Below, one piece after another: positions 41,699 through 50,099 of a stretch of 64,000 nucleotides of DNA. The DNA is from Streptomyces neyagawaensis (GTDB taxonomy: Bacteria > Actinomycetota > Actinomycetes > Streptomycetales > Streptomycetaceae), in NCBI RefSeq assembly GCF_023516595.1, contig NZ_JAMGBG010000069.1:1-64000 (forward strand), in the 5' to 3' direction. The notes beneath the pieces are model-generated. The model ran no database searches and had not been told where the DNA came from. It saw only the letters and a list, made by a program, of their open reading frames with translations. Numbering within the stretch: position 1 is the stretch's first letter; the number at the start of each line of letters is the position of its first letter. Made by a program: the position numbers and the translations under genes.

Positions 41699-41815
41699 CC
41701 GCGCCGGCGGACCGGTGCCGGACCGGTGCCGGGTCGATACGCGCACCCCGTAGTACCTGAGACGGACCCGGACAGACCCTCCTCACTGGTGACGACGGCG
41801 ACCCCGCCCCCCGCC

Positions 41816-41821
41816 TACCGT
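41816..41821 (+). promoter_or_regulatory. Leaderless-type -10 box of sensor kinase 2
   Basis: TACCGT lies 7 nt before GTG 41829 with no ribosome-binding site. The CGTAGTACCTGAG motif is 55 bp further upstream. Confidence 0.5.
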
Positions 41822-41828
41822 TTTCCAC

Positions 41829-43190
41829 GTGACCGAGACGACTCACACCCAGCCCACGCCACCGCGACGCGGCGCCAAGGAACGCAGCCCGGAGTTCAGA
41901 CTCGCCGTCAACGCTCTGAACGGGCTGTGGCAGGACATGTTCCACGGCGCCTTCGCCTACCGACCACTGCCCCGCATGCGACTGAACGGCCCGTTCGTCC
42001 GGCAGCTGCCCCTGCGGCTGCGCGAGCGCGTCGTCTGGGCGCCGCACGCGGCGGTGATCTTCGGCGCCCTGATGGCGATGTACGCCTCGCTGGAGGGCAA
42101 CGGCGGCAGTGATCTCACCCAGATGATCACGGGCATCCTCTCCCTGACGGCGGTCCTGCTGACGCTCGCCAGGCCCGTCGGCGCCTTCTGGGCCTCCATG
42201 GGCGCCACCCTGATCGGCACCATGATCGGCAGCGACTTCAACGACTGGCCGTGGATCCCCGGCGCCTTCGTGACCCACGTCATCGTCCTCACGGTCGTCG
42301 CCCTGCGCACCAGGCCCCGGATCGCCGCGTGGATGTGGGGCATCACCGCGCTCTACAGCCTGGTCGCCGAGACGTTCTTCTCCTCCCGCTACATGAACTA
42401 CGGCTACTACACGGCCAACACCGGGCCGATGCTGACCGTCGCGGCCTTCGTCCTCCTGTCCGTGTCCGTCTGGCAGATACGGCGCACGGCCCAGCGGGAG
42501 GTGACCGCCCAGCAGACGGTGACCGAGCACGAGCGTTCCAAGCGGACCCTCCTGGAGGAGCGCACGACGATCGCCCGCGAGCTGCACGACGTGGTCGCCC
42601 ACCACATGTCGGTGGTCGCCATCCAGGCCGAGGCCGCGCCCTACCGTGTGGAGAACCCCCCGCCCGAGCTGGAGCAGGCGTTCGCCACGATCCGGGAGAA
42701 CGCGGTGGCCGCGCTCACCGAACTGCGCCGCGTCCTCGGTGTCGTCCGCGCCGAGGACTACGAGGCCCCGGACGCCCCGCAGCCCACCCTCGCCGACCTC
42801 GACGGCCTGCTCGCCAATGTGCGGGAAGCCGGCCTGACCGTCGAGAAGGCGGTCACCGGAGCGGTGCGGGAACTCCCGCAGGGCGTGGAACTGTCGGCGT
42901 ACCGAATAGTCCAGGAGGCCCTCAGCAACACCCTGCGGCACGCGCCCGGAGCGACGGCCCGAGTGGAGATCGGCTACGTCCTGGGCGGGCTGGGCCTGCG
43001 CATGGTCAACGGCCCCTCCCCGGAGGTGACCCTGGTGAAGTCCACCCACGGCGCCGGCCACGGCATCACCGGCATGCGTGAACGCGTCACGATGCTGAAC
43101 GGCGAGATGACCACGGGCGAGACGGACGACGGAGGCTACGAGGTGACGGTGTTCCTGCCGGTGGCCAGTGCGAGCGAGGGCGACGCATGA
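41829..43190 (+). CDS. DesK/NarL-type sensor histidine kinase 2
   Basis: The 453-residue protein has about five membrane helices (residues 75-225), a HisKA_3 helix EERTTIARELHDVVAHHMSVV with His253, and an ATPase domain with ELSAYRIVQEALSNTLRHAPGATA and GHGITGMRERVTMLNG. The kinase core is strikingly like that of kinase 1, while the membrane sensor part is different, so the pair arose by duplication and diverged in signal input. Its stop overlaps the next regulator's start in ATGA. Confidence 0.92.
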   Translation: MTETTHTQPTPPRRGAKERSPEFRLAVNALNGLWQDMFHGAFAYRPLPRMRLNGPFVRQLPLRLRERVVWAPHAAVIFGALMAMYASLEGNGGSDLTQMITGILSLTAVLLTLARPVGAFWASMGATLIGTMIGSDFNDWPWIPGAFVTHVIVLTVVALRTRPRIAAWMWGITALYSLVAETFFSSRYMNYGYYTANTGPMLTVAAFVLLSVSVWQIRRTAQREVTAQQTVTEHERSKRTLLEERTTIARELHDVVAHHMSVVAIQAEAAPYRVENPPPELEQAFATIRENAVAALTELRRVLGVVRAEDYEAPDAPQPTLADLDGLLANVREAGLTVEKAVTGAVRELPQGVELSAYRIVQEALSNTLRHAPGATARVEIGYVLGGLGLRMVNGPSPEVTLVKSTHGAGHGITGMRERVTMLNGEMTTGETDDGGYEVTVFLPVASASEGDA

Positions 43191-43852
43191 CGATCCGTGT
43201 GCTGATCGCCGACGACCAGATGATGGTCCGTGAGGGCTTCTCGGTACTGCTCGGCGCGATGCCGGACATCCAGGTGGTCGGCGAGGCGGTCAACGGCCGG
43301 GACGCCGTCAACCGTGTCCGGGAGCTGTCCCCGGACGTCGTCCTCATGGACATCCGCATGCCGGAGATGAACGGCATCGAGGCCACACGGGAGATCGTGG
43401 CGGCCGACGGCGGCGCCAAGGTGCTGGTGCTGACCACGTTCGACCTCGACGAGTACGTGTACCAGGCGCTGCGCGCGGGTGCCTCCGGGTTCCTGCTCAA
43501 GGACGCCTCGGCCCGCCAACTCGCCGAAGGAGTAAGGGTGGTGGCGGCCGGGGAGGCGCTGCTCGCCCCGTCGGTCACCAAGCGTCTGATCACCGAGTTC
43601 TCCAAGCTGGCCGAGACCCCCCGCCCCTCGGCGGCCGCCCAGCTGGCCTACGGGGAGCTGACCGACCGTGAGACGGAGGTGCTCGTCCTGATCGCCCAGG
43701 GGCTCTCCAACTCCGAGATAGCCGAGCGCCTGGTCGTGGCGGAGTCGACCATCAAGACCCATGTCAGCCGGGTCCTGGTGAAGTTGGGTCTCCGCGACCG
43801 TACCCAGGCGGCGGTCTTCGCCTACGAGGCCAGGCTGGTCACCCCCGGCTGA
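43187..43852 (+). CDS. NarL/LuxR-family response regulator 2
   Basis: The 221-residue regulator has a receiver domain (IRVLIADDQMMVREGFSVLL, Asp55 in VVLMDIRMPE) and a LuxR-type HTH (LTDRETEVLVLIAQGLSNSEIAERLVVAESTIKTHVSRVLVKL). It is coupled to kinase 2 by a 4-bp overlap and is a close paralogue of the regulator at 41024. Target genes are not evident nearby. Confidence 0.93.
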   Translation: MTIRVLIADDQMMVREGFSVLLGAMPDIQVVGEAVNGRDAVNRVRELSPDVVLMDIRMPEMNGIEATREIVAADGGAKVLVLTTFDLDEYVYQALRAGASGFLLKDASARQLAEGVRVVAAGEALLAPSVTKRLITEFSKLAETPRPSAAAQLAYGELTDRETEVLVLIAQGLSNSEIAERLVVAESTIKTHVSRVLVKLGLRDRTQAAVFAYEARLVTPG

Positions 43853-44009
43853 GACGGCCCGAAGATCCCCTCGTGGTACGTTCGGCACCGCCGTGCTTCG
43901 CCGCGAACCGAGGAGGTGAGACCGATCAACGCTGTGACAGGTCGGGGCTCCCTCCCTCGCATGGCCTAGGGAGCGCCCGCAGAGGCATCCCGAAAGGCTT
44001 GAACCGCTC

Positions 44010-44741
44010 ATGCGTTTCAACTCCGAGACGTCGTTCGATGGCGTCCGCGAACACCTCTTCACCCTCGACGAGATCCCCGGCGTGCTGTGGACGCCGGACG
44101 GTGCCGTCGGTCCACGTCCGCTGATCGTGATGGGCCATGGCGGAGGACAGCACAAGAAGGCGCCCGGCGTCGTGGCGCGTGCGCTGCGTTTCGTCACCGA
44201 GTGCGGGTTCGCCGTCGTCGCGGTGGATGTGCCGGGACACGGTGACCGGCCCAAGGACGAGAACTACGACCGGATAGTGACGGAGAACCAGGCCCGGGCG
44301 GCTGCCGGGGAGGAGCTGGCTCCGCTGATCGCCGGGTTCCAGGCGCTCGTGGCGCGCCGGACCGTCCCGGAGTGGCGGGCGGTCCTGGACGCCGTGCAGG
44401 AGCTTCCCTTCGTCGGCGCCGAGCCGGTGGGCTACTGGGGGGTGTCCCTGGGATGCGGGCTCGGTGTTCCGTTCGTCGCCGCCGAGCCCCGCGTCCGGGC
44501 GGCGGTGCTGGGCCTGGGCGGGGCGCTGGCCTCGGCGGAGACCGCCCGGCGGATCACGGTCCCGGTGGAGTTCCTGGTGCAGTGGGACGACGAACGAGTG
44601 CCCAGGGAGCAGGGGCTGGCCCTGTTCGACGCCCTGGGGTCGGCCGAGAAGACCCTGCACGCCAACCCGGGCGGGCACGGGGAGATCCCGCGCTTCGAAC
44701 TGGACAGCACCGTACGGTTCTTCGCCCGCCACCTGAGCTGA
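44010..44741 (+). CDS. Alpha/beta hydrolase (dienelactone-hydrolase-like)
   Basis: The 243-residue protein has the hydrolase fold: RPLIVMGHGGGQHKKAPG near the N-terminus (oxyanion region), VVAVDVPGHGDRP, the nucleophile motif GYWGVSLGCGLGV, and a C-terminal NPGGHGEIPRFE with the catalytic His. An Asp is present in VQWDDERVP. It is cytoplasmic, with no signal peptide. A weak GAAAGG lies upstream of the ATG. The P450 gene follows 168 bp later but has its own promoter. Substrate unknown. Confidence 0.8.
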   Translation: MRFNSETSFDGVREHLFTLDEIPGVLWTPDGAVGPRPLIVMGHGGGQHKKAPGVVARALRFVTECGFAVVAVDVPGHGDRPKDENYDRIVTENQARAAAGEELAPLIAGFQALVARRTVPEWRAVLDAVQELPFVGAEPVGYWGVSLGCGLGVPFVAAEPRVRAAVLGLGGALASAETARRITVPVEFLVQWDDERVPREQGLALFDALGSAEKTLHANPGGHGEIPRFELDSTVRFFARHLS

Positions 44742-44897
44742 TCGGCCCGCCGCCGTGCGGCGCGGGAGCCTCACCATGGGCGAACGCACCGCACGGCCGG
44801 CACGGGGGGAGGGGGGAGGGAGAGGTCTCGCCCCTCCAGGACGGTTTGTCGAGGTCATGGGGCGGGTCGGCTCTGTTCAGGGAGGCGGGTCGCGGGT

Positions 44898-44903
44898 TAG
44901 CGT
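44898..44903 (+). promoter_or_regulatory. Leaderless-type -10 box of the P450 gene
   Basis: TAGCGT lies 6 nt before ATG 44910. Confidence 0.5.
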
Positions 44904-44909
44904 CCGGTC

Positions 44910-46130
44910 ATGGCACCTGCTTCCCCTCTCGCTTTCGATCCGTGGGACCCCGACTTCGTGGCGGACCCGTACCCGGCCTACGCCGAGCTGCGGGCGCTGG
45001 GCCGGGTGCGGTACTTCGAGCCCACGAACCAGTGGCTCGTCGCCCACCACGCGGATGTGTCGGCGCTGCTGCGGGACCGGCGCCTGGGCCGGACGTACCA
45101 GCACAGGTTCACCCACGAGGACTTCGGCCGCACCGCGCCGCCGCCGGAGCACGAGCCGTTCCACACGCTGAACGACCACGGGATGCTGGACCTGGAACCG
45201 CCGGACCACACCAGGATCAGACGGCTGGTGTCGAAGGCGTTCACACCGCGCACGGTGGAGCGGCTGAAGCCGTACGTGGAGGGGCTGGCGGGCGAGCTGG
45301 TGGCCCGGCTCGTCGAGGCCGGCGGCGGTGATCTGCTGGCGGATGTCGCGGAGCCGCTCCCGGTGGCGGTGATCGCCGAGATGCTCGGTGTCCCCGAGTC
45401 GGACCGGGCGCCGCTGCGGCCCTGGTCGGCGGACATCTGCGGGATGTACGAGCTGAGCCCGTCGGAGGCGACGGCGAAGAAGGCGGTACGGGCGTCGGTG
45501 GAGTTCTCGGAGTACCTCCGGGAGCTGATCGCGCACCGTCGGGAGAAGCCCGGCGAGGACCTGATCTCGGGGCTGATCGCGGCGTACGACGAGGGCGACC
45601 GGCTCACCGAGCAGGAGATGATCTCCACCTGTGTGCTGCTGCTGAACGCGGGCCACGAGGCGACGGTGAACGCCACCGTGAACGGCTGGTGGGCGCTGTT
45701 CCGCAACCCCGACCAGCTGGCGGCCCTGCGGGCGGACCACTCGCTGGTGCCGGCGGCCGTGGAGGAGCTGATGCGGTACGACACCCCGCTCCAGCTCTTC
45801 GAGCGCTGGGTGCTGGACGACATCGAGATCGACGGCACGACCGTCCCGCGGGGCGCGGAGATCGCCATGCTGTTCGGCTCCGCGAACCACGACCCGGCCG
45901 TCTTCGACGCCCCGGAGAAGCTGGACCTCACCCGTCAGGAGAACCCGCACATCTCGTTCAGCGCCGGTATCCACTACTGCATCGGCGCGCCCCTCGCCCG
46001 GATCGAGCTGGCGGCGTCGATGACGGCCCTGCTGGAGAAGGCCCCCACCCTGTCCCTCGCGACGGAGCCGAAGCGCAAGCCGAACTTCGTGATCCGGGGG
46101 CTGGAGGGACTCCAGGTGGAGGTGGCGTAG
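44910..46130 (+). CDS. Cytochrome P450
   Basis: The 406-residue soluble P450 has all main motifs: DPYPAYAELRALG at the N-terminus, the helix C region DPPDHTRIRRLVSKAFTPR-like sequence, the I-helix oxygen-binding LLNAGHEATVN, the K-helix E-x-x-R (EELMRYDTPLQ region), and the haem-binding FSAGIHYCIGAPLARIE with Cys357 as ligand. It resembles CYP105/107-type actinomycete enzymes, which hydroxylate natural products or xenobiotics. No ferredoxin gene lies alongside, so redox partners are elsewhere. It appears leaderless. No biosynthetic cluster surrounds it. Confidence 0.95.
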   Translation: MAPASPLAFDPWDPDFVADPYPAYAELRALGRVRYFEPTNQWLVAHHADVSALLRDRRLGRTYQHRFTHEDFGRTAPPPEHEPFHTLNDHGMLDLEPPDHTRIRRLVSKAFTPRTVERLKPYVEGLAGELVARLVEAGGGDLLADVAEPLPVAVIAEMLGVPESDRAPLRPWSADICGMYELSPSEATAKKAVRASVEFSEYLRELIAHRREKPGEDLISGLIAAYDEGDRLTEQEMISTCVLLLNAGHEATVNATVNGWWALFRNPDQLAALRADHSLVPAAVEELMRYDTPLQLFERWVLDDIEIDGTTVPRGAEIAMLFGSANHDPAVFDAPEKLDLTRQENPHISFSAGIHYCIGAPLARIELAASMTALLEKAPTLSLATEPKRKPNFVIRGLEGLQVEVA

Positions 46131-46267
46131 AGCGCGCCGCTTCCCGGAGCGCGAGGCTGTGACGTCCGACGGCTGAGGGGCATCGAAGGGCATCCGTTGG
46201 CCGACCACCGTCTCCGACCCGGCTCCGCCCTCGTCCACACAGTTCCTCGCGGACGTTCGTGGTCTCC

Positions 46268-46567
46268 TCAAGACCGTCGACGTCGTCGGTTCAGCAACAC
46301 CCCGATCAGCAGGCCGAGGAGGGCGGGGGCGGCGGCTCCGGCCGCGGCCACCAGGGGGAGTTCGGTGACGAGGACGGTGTAGTCGGTGCCCTCGCCCTCG
46401 AAACCGCCGCCCATGTGGCGCCGGGTCCGGGACGAGGACGCCCATACGAGGGAGGCCGCGGTCGCCCCCACCGCCGACAGCGCGCACCCCGCGCACGCCA
46501 GCGCGCTCTGCCGACCGGACCGCCTCCCCAGCCCGCCCGCTCCGTCCAGCCCGTCCACCCGGCCCAC
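46268..46567 (-). CDS. Small two-TM membrane protein, hypothetical
   Basis: The 99-residue product has two likely membrane helices (SALACAGCALSAVGATAASLVW and ELPLVAAAGAAAPALLGLLIGVLL) around a short polar loop, and ends in an Arg cluster (NRRRRRS). I chose GTG 46567 because GGAGGAG lies 9 nt upstream; an ATG at 46594 in the same frame has no ribosome-binding site. It lies downstream of the ABC exporter genes on the same strand, 181 bp away, and could be co-transcribed. No family recognised. Confidence 0.55.
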   Translation of the reverse strand: MGRVDGLDGAGGLGRRSGRQSALACAGCALSAVGATAASLVWASSSRTRRHMGGGFEGEGTDYTVLVTELPLVAAAGAAAPALLGLLIGVLLNRRRRRS

Positions 46568-46748
46568 CCCGTCCCGCTCCTCCGGTCCCTCCACGACGAC
46601 GGGGACGCGGCCTTCTCCTCCACGGTTCTCGCGGCCCGCTCCTCCGACCCGACCCGACCCGACTGCCCCGGCCGTCGCCGCCCCGCCGGCGGCCCTGGTC
46701 CTCGCGGCCCGCCGCTTGCCGCCCGGTGTCCGCCGCCCGTGTCCGGGT

Positions 46749-48428
46749 TCAGCTCATGACGACGTCCCGCCGTCGCAGTCCCGCCAGGCCCGCCGCCACC
46801 AGGGCGACCGCGAGCCCGATCAGGGTCAGTACCGGACCCCACTCCATGTCTCCGCCGGGCAGCTTCGGCAGGTGGCCGAAGGGGGAGAGGTCGAGGACGG
46901 CCTGGGGGGCGTCGAGCGCCGGGCCGATCCAGCCGATCAGGAGGACGGCGCCTGCGAGGCCCCACGCCGCCATGGCCGCCCGAGGGGCGACGCCGTGCAC
47001 GAGGACGGCGACCCCGCCGATGACCCACACCCCGGCGACCTGGACGAGGCAGGCGCCCAGGATGGGGCCGAACTCCTTGCCGTAGCCGAGGGCGAAGCCC
47101 AGGCCGGCGAGCAGCATGATCCATACGGAGCCGGCGAAGGCGACGGCAAGATGGCCGGCGGCCCACCGCAGGCGGCCCACGGCGTTGGCGAGGAGGGGTT
47201 CGGCCCGGCCCGAGGTCTCCTCGCCGTGCAGTCGCAGGACGGCACTGACGATGTAGAGCGCGGCGATCAGTCCGAGCATGCTGATCATCGACGCGAGGAA
47301 CGCGTCCGTGAGCCCAGACTGGCCGCCCATGCGTTCGAAGATCTGGCGGGCGCCCTCGTTGTCCGCGACCAGATCGGCCGCGCCCTCGGTCAGCCCGCCG
47401 TAGACCAGCCCGGCGAGGAAGAACCCGATGCTCCAGCCGAGCGCGCTGCCCCGCTGCAACCGCCAGGCCAGCGCGCCCGCCGTCGCCAGGCGGCCCGTCG
47501 CCGGTCCCGGCCGGGTCGGCAGGAAGCTCATGCCGACGTCGCGGCGCCCGGCGAGCCCGTACGCCACCACGCCCTGGGCCAGGGCGGCCCCGGCGAACAG
47601 CAGCAGCACCCACCACCGCTCATCCGCGAACGAACGCTCGTTTTCGAGCCACCCCAGCGGCGACAACCACGTCAAAAAAGACGAACCTTCGTTCGCGGAA
47701 GCGTCACCCGCCGCCCGCAGCACGAACGCCGCCCCCAGCACCCCCGCCGTCAGCCCCCGCGCCAGCCGCGCGCTCTCCGTCAGCTGAGCGACCACCGCGG
47801 CCGTCGTCGCGAACACCATCCCGACGCCCGCGATACCCAGCCCGAAGGCCAGCGCGCCCGCCGCGCCCTGCCCGGCGAGCCCGGCCGCGACCAGCAGCCC
47901 CAGCGCGCCGTTCGCGACCGCCGCCATGAGCAGCGCCGCCGTCAAAGGCGCCCGGCGCCCCACCATCCCCGACGCGACCACCTCCAGACGGCCGCTCTCC
48001 TCCTCGTCGCGGGTGTGGCGGATGACGACGAGGAGGCTCATCGCGGCGGCGAGGGCACCGGCGTAGACGCCGACGCGCCACGCGGTCAGGGCGCCGAGGG
48101 AGTCGTCGAACACGGGCCCGACCAGGGCGCGCAGTGACGAGTTGGTGGTCATCTGGCGCATCAGGTCGGCGCGTTCGGCGGCGGTGCCGTACAGGCTGCG
48201 CAGGCTGTTCGGCATGGAGAGGACCATCAGTCCCGTCACCGCGACCCAGACCGGCACCATCACCCGGTCCCGCCGCAGGGCGAACCGCAACAGGACGCCC
48301 GTACCGGCCAGTTGACGTGCCCCACCGGACCGCACGGCGAACGCGGACGAGGGCGCCCCCGACGCGGAGGGCGAGGGTGAGGATGACGACGAGGGCGTGG
48401 ACGCGGAAGCGTTGTCGACGGCGGTCAT
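46749..48428 (-). CDS. ABC-2 type exporter permease (polyketide-antibiotic exporter-like)
   Basis: The 559-residue protein has about twelve membrane helices arranged as two similar halves. The first begins LLRFALRRDRVMVPVWVAVTGLMVL and the second WRLQRGSALGWSIGFFLAGLVYG. This is the layout of actinomycete ABC-2 permeases annotated as exporters of polyketide antibiotics. A Ser/Pro-rich N-terminus (about residues 8-25) is low-complexity. Start and upstream stop overlap as ATGA, so it is coupled to the ATPase gene. Substrate unknown; with the divergent GbsR/MarR gene it looks like an inducible efflux system. Confidence 0.88.
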   Translation of the reverse strand: MTAVDNASASTPSSSSSPSPSASGAPSSAFAVRSGGARQLAGTGVLLRFALRRDRVMVPVWVAVTGLMVLSMPNSLRSLYGTAAERADLMRQMTTNSSLRALVGPVFDDSLGALTAWRVGVYAGALAAAMSLLVVIRHTRDEEESGRLEVVASGMVGRRAPLTAALLMAAVANGALGLLVAAGLAGQGAAGALAFGLGIAGVGMVFATTAAVVAQLTESARLARGLTAGVLGAAFVLRAAGDASANEGSSFLTWLSPLGWLENERSFADERWWVLLLFAGAALAQGVVAYGLAGRRDVGMSFLPTRPGPATGRLATAGALAWRLQRGSALGWSIGFFLAGLVYGGLTEGAADLVADNEGARQIFERMGGQSGLTDAFLASMISMLGLIAALYIVSAVLRLHGEETSGRAEPLLANAVGRLRWAAGHLAVAFAGSVWIMLLAGLGFALGYGKEFGPILGACLVQVAGVWVIGGVAVLVHGVAPRAAMAAWGLAGAVLLIGWIGPALDAPQAVLDLSPFGHLPKLPGGDMEWGPVLTLIGLAVALVAAGLAGLRRRDVVMS

Positions 48429-49363
48429 CGCACGGCCGTCCTCTCCGGCGAGCGGGAGGCGGCGTCGTCCTGGTCGTCCTGGTAGTGCCGCAGGAACAGT
48501 TCCTCCAGCGTGGGCGGCGTCGAGGCCAGGGACCGTACGCCCGACTCGGTCAAGGAGCGCAGGACGGCGTCGAGTTTGTCGGTGTCGACCTGGAGGCGGA
48601 CCCGGTTGCCCTGGACGTCGAGGTCGTGGACGCCGGGGAGGCGGGCCAGGTCGCCCGGCGGGGAGGCGAGTTCGGCGGCGACGGCCGTACGGGTCAGGTG
48701 GCGCAGGTCGGCCAGGGAGCCGCTCTCGACGGTGACGCCCTTGCGGATGATGCTCACCCGGTCGCACAACTCCTCGACCTCGCTGAGGATGTGGGACGAC
48801 AGCAGGACGGTGCGGCCCCGGTCGCGTTCCTCGCGGACGCAGTGCTGGAAGACCTCCTCCATCAGCGGGTCGAGGCCGGAGGTCGGTTCGTCGAGGATGA
48901 GCAGGTCGACGTCGGAGGCGAACGCGGCGACGAGGGCGACCTTCTGGCGGTTGCCCTTCGAGTAGGTGCGGCCCTTCTTCGTCGGGTCCAGCTCGAAGCG
49001 TTCGATCAGGTCGGCGCGGCGGCCGGCGTCGAGTCCTCCGCGCAGCCGGCCGTAGAGGTCGATGACCTCGCCGCCGGACAGGTTCCGCCAGAGGGTGACG
49101 TCGCCGGGTACGTACGCGATGCGGCGGTGCACCTCCACCGCGTCCTTCCACGGGTCGCGGCCGAGGATGCGGGTGACCCCGGCGTCGGCGCGGAGCAGGC
49201 CGAGGAGGACGCGGATGGCGGTGGACTTGCCGGCGCCGTTGGGACCGAGGAAGCCGTGGACCTCGCCGGACGCGACGGTCAGGTCGAGACCGGCGAGCGC
49301 GTGGGTCCGTCCGAAGGACTTGTGGAGTCCGGAGACCTCGATGGCTGGGTTGGCCTTCGTCAT
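48425..49363 (-). CDS. ABC exporter ATP-binding protein
   Basis: The 312-residue ATPase has Walker A GPNGAGKST (residues 40-48), a Q-loop area VPGDVTLWRNLSGGE, an ABC signature in degenerate form YSKGNRQKVAL, Walker B LLILDEPTSGLD and the H-loop LLSSHILSE. The C-terminal 80 residues form the extension typical of drug-export ATPases. It pairs with the permease immediately downstream. Its start codon lies 13 bp from an inverted repeat that is probably the operator of the divergent GbsR/MarR-type gene. Confidence 0.93.
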   Translation of the reverse strand: MTKANPAIEVSGLHKSFGRTHALAGLDLTVASGEVHGFLGPNGAGKSTAIRVLLGLLRADAGVTRILGRDPWKDAVEVHRRIAYVPGDVTLWRNLSGGEVIDLYGRLRGGLDAGRRADLIERFELDPTKKGRTYSKGNRQKVALVAAFASDVDLLILDEPTSGLDPLMEEVFQHCVREERDRGRTVLLSSHILSEVEELCDRVSIIRKGVTVESGSLADLRHLTRTAVAAELASPPGDLARLPGVHDLDVQGNRVRLQVDTDKLDAVLRSLTESGVRSLASTPPTLEELFLRHYQDDQDDAASRSPERTAVR

Positions 49364-49375
49364 GCTTCAGAACGT

Positions 49376-49412
49376 ACGCTTACTTCAGAAATTTGTGAAG
49401 TTAAGGAAGCGT
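49376..49412. promoter_or_regulatory. Nested inverted-repeat operator between exporter and GbsR/MarR gene
   Basis: ACTTCA (49382-49387) and TGAAGT (49396-49401) flank 8 bp. Outside them ACGCTT (49376-49381) and AAGCGT (49407-49412) are again inverted. CTTCAGAA also occurs as a direct repeat (49365-49372, 49383-49390). It is the only A+T-rich stretch here and overlaps the exporter promoter, as expected for repressor binding. Confidence 0.65.
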
Positions 49413-49486
49413 GTGAATCGACAGTAGACTGATCGACGGGGACTACGGCGTGACTGGGGTGCCTGACCAGGGGAGATGATCCAGCG

Positions 49487-50071
49487 ATGGCGGAATCGAA
49501 GGCCGGCTCGGAGGCCGAGTACGGGGCCGAAGTCGAGCTTGAGGCCGAGTCCGAGGGCAAGGCCCGGGCCAGGGCTGAGTCGGAGGGAGACGCGGGGCGG
49601 GACCCCGAGGCGGTCTCGCGTTTCGTCGAGCACTTCGCGGCGCAGCTCGTCGAGGCAGGGGTGCCGCGGATGCCGGCCCGGGTCTTCGCCGCGCTCCTCG
49701 CCTCCGACACCGGCGCGCTGACCTCCGCCCAGCTGGGCGAACAGCTGCAGATCAGCCCCGCCGCCGTGTCGGGCGCCGTCCGCTATCTGGCTCAGGTGCA
49801 CCTGGTGTCACGCGAGCGGGAGCCCGGTTCACGGCGTGAGCGCTACCGCGTCCACAGCGACCAGTGGTACGAGGCCCTGACCAACCGCGAGGCGCTCATC
49901 AAGCGGTGGGAGGACGCGTTGCGCGAGGGTGTCGCGAGCCTCGGCGCCGACAGTCCGGCGGGGCGCCGCCTCAGCGAGACCCTCGCGTTCTTCGAGTTCG
50001 TCGAGGTGGAGGTCGAGGCGATCATGGCCCGCTGGCGTATCCACCGCGACCAGCTGTTCGGCGGGGACTGA
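49487..50071 (+). CDS. GbsR/MarR-family transcriptional regulator
   Basis: The 194-residue protein has a low-complexity Ala/Glu/Ser N-terminus (about 1-38) and then a GbsR-like winged helix: FVEHFAAQLVEAGVPRMPARVFAALLASDTGALTSAQLGEQLQISPAAVSGAVRYLAQVHLVSREREPGSRRERYRV. A C-terminal helical dimer region ends MARWRIHRDQLFGG. It is divergent from the ABC exporter and is probably its repressor. GGGGAG lies upstream of the ATG. Confidence 0.88.
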   Translation: MAESKAGSEAEYGAEVELEAESEGKARARAESEGDAGRDPEAVSRFVEHFAAQLVEAGVPRMPARVFAALLASDTGALTSAQLGEQLQISPAAVSGAVRYLAQVHLVSREREPGSRRERYRVHSDQWYEALTNREALIKRWEDALREGVASLGADSPAGRRLSETLAFFEFVEVEVEAIMARWRIHRDQLFGGD

Positions 50072-50099
50072 CTGACTCCGGAGGCCCCGGCGCTCTTCG

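Noticed and set aside
44010..46130. Biosynthetic gene cluster around the P450 and ABC exporter
   Set aside because: No core synthase, peptide synthetase, terpene cyclase or RiPP maturase is present; the neighbours are regulators and conserved genes.
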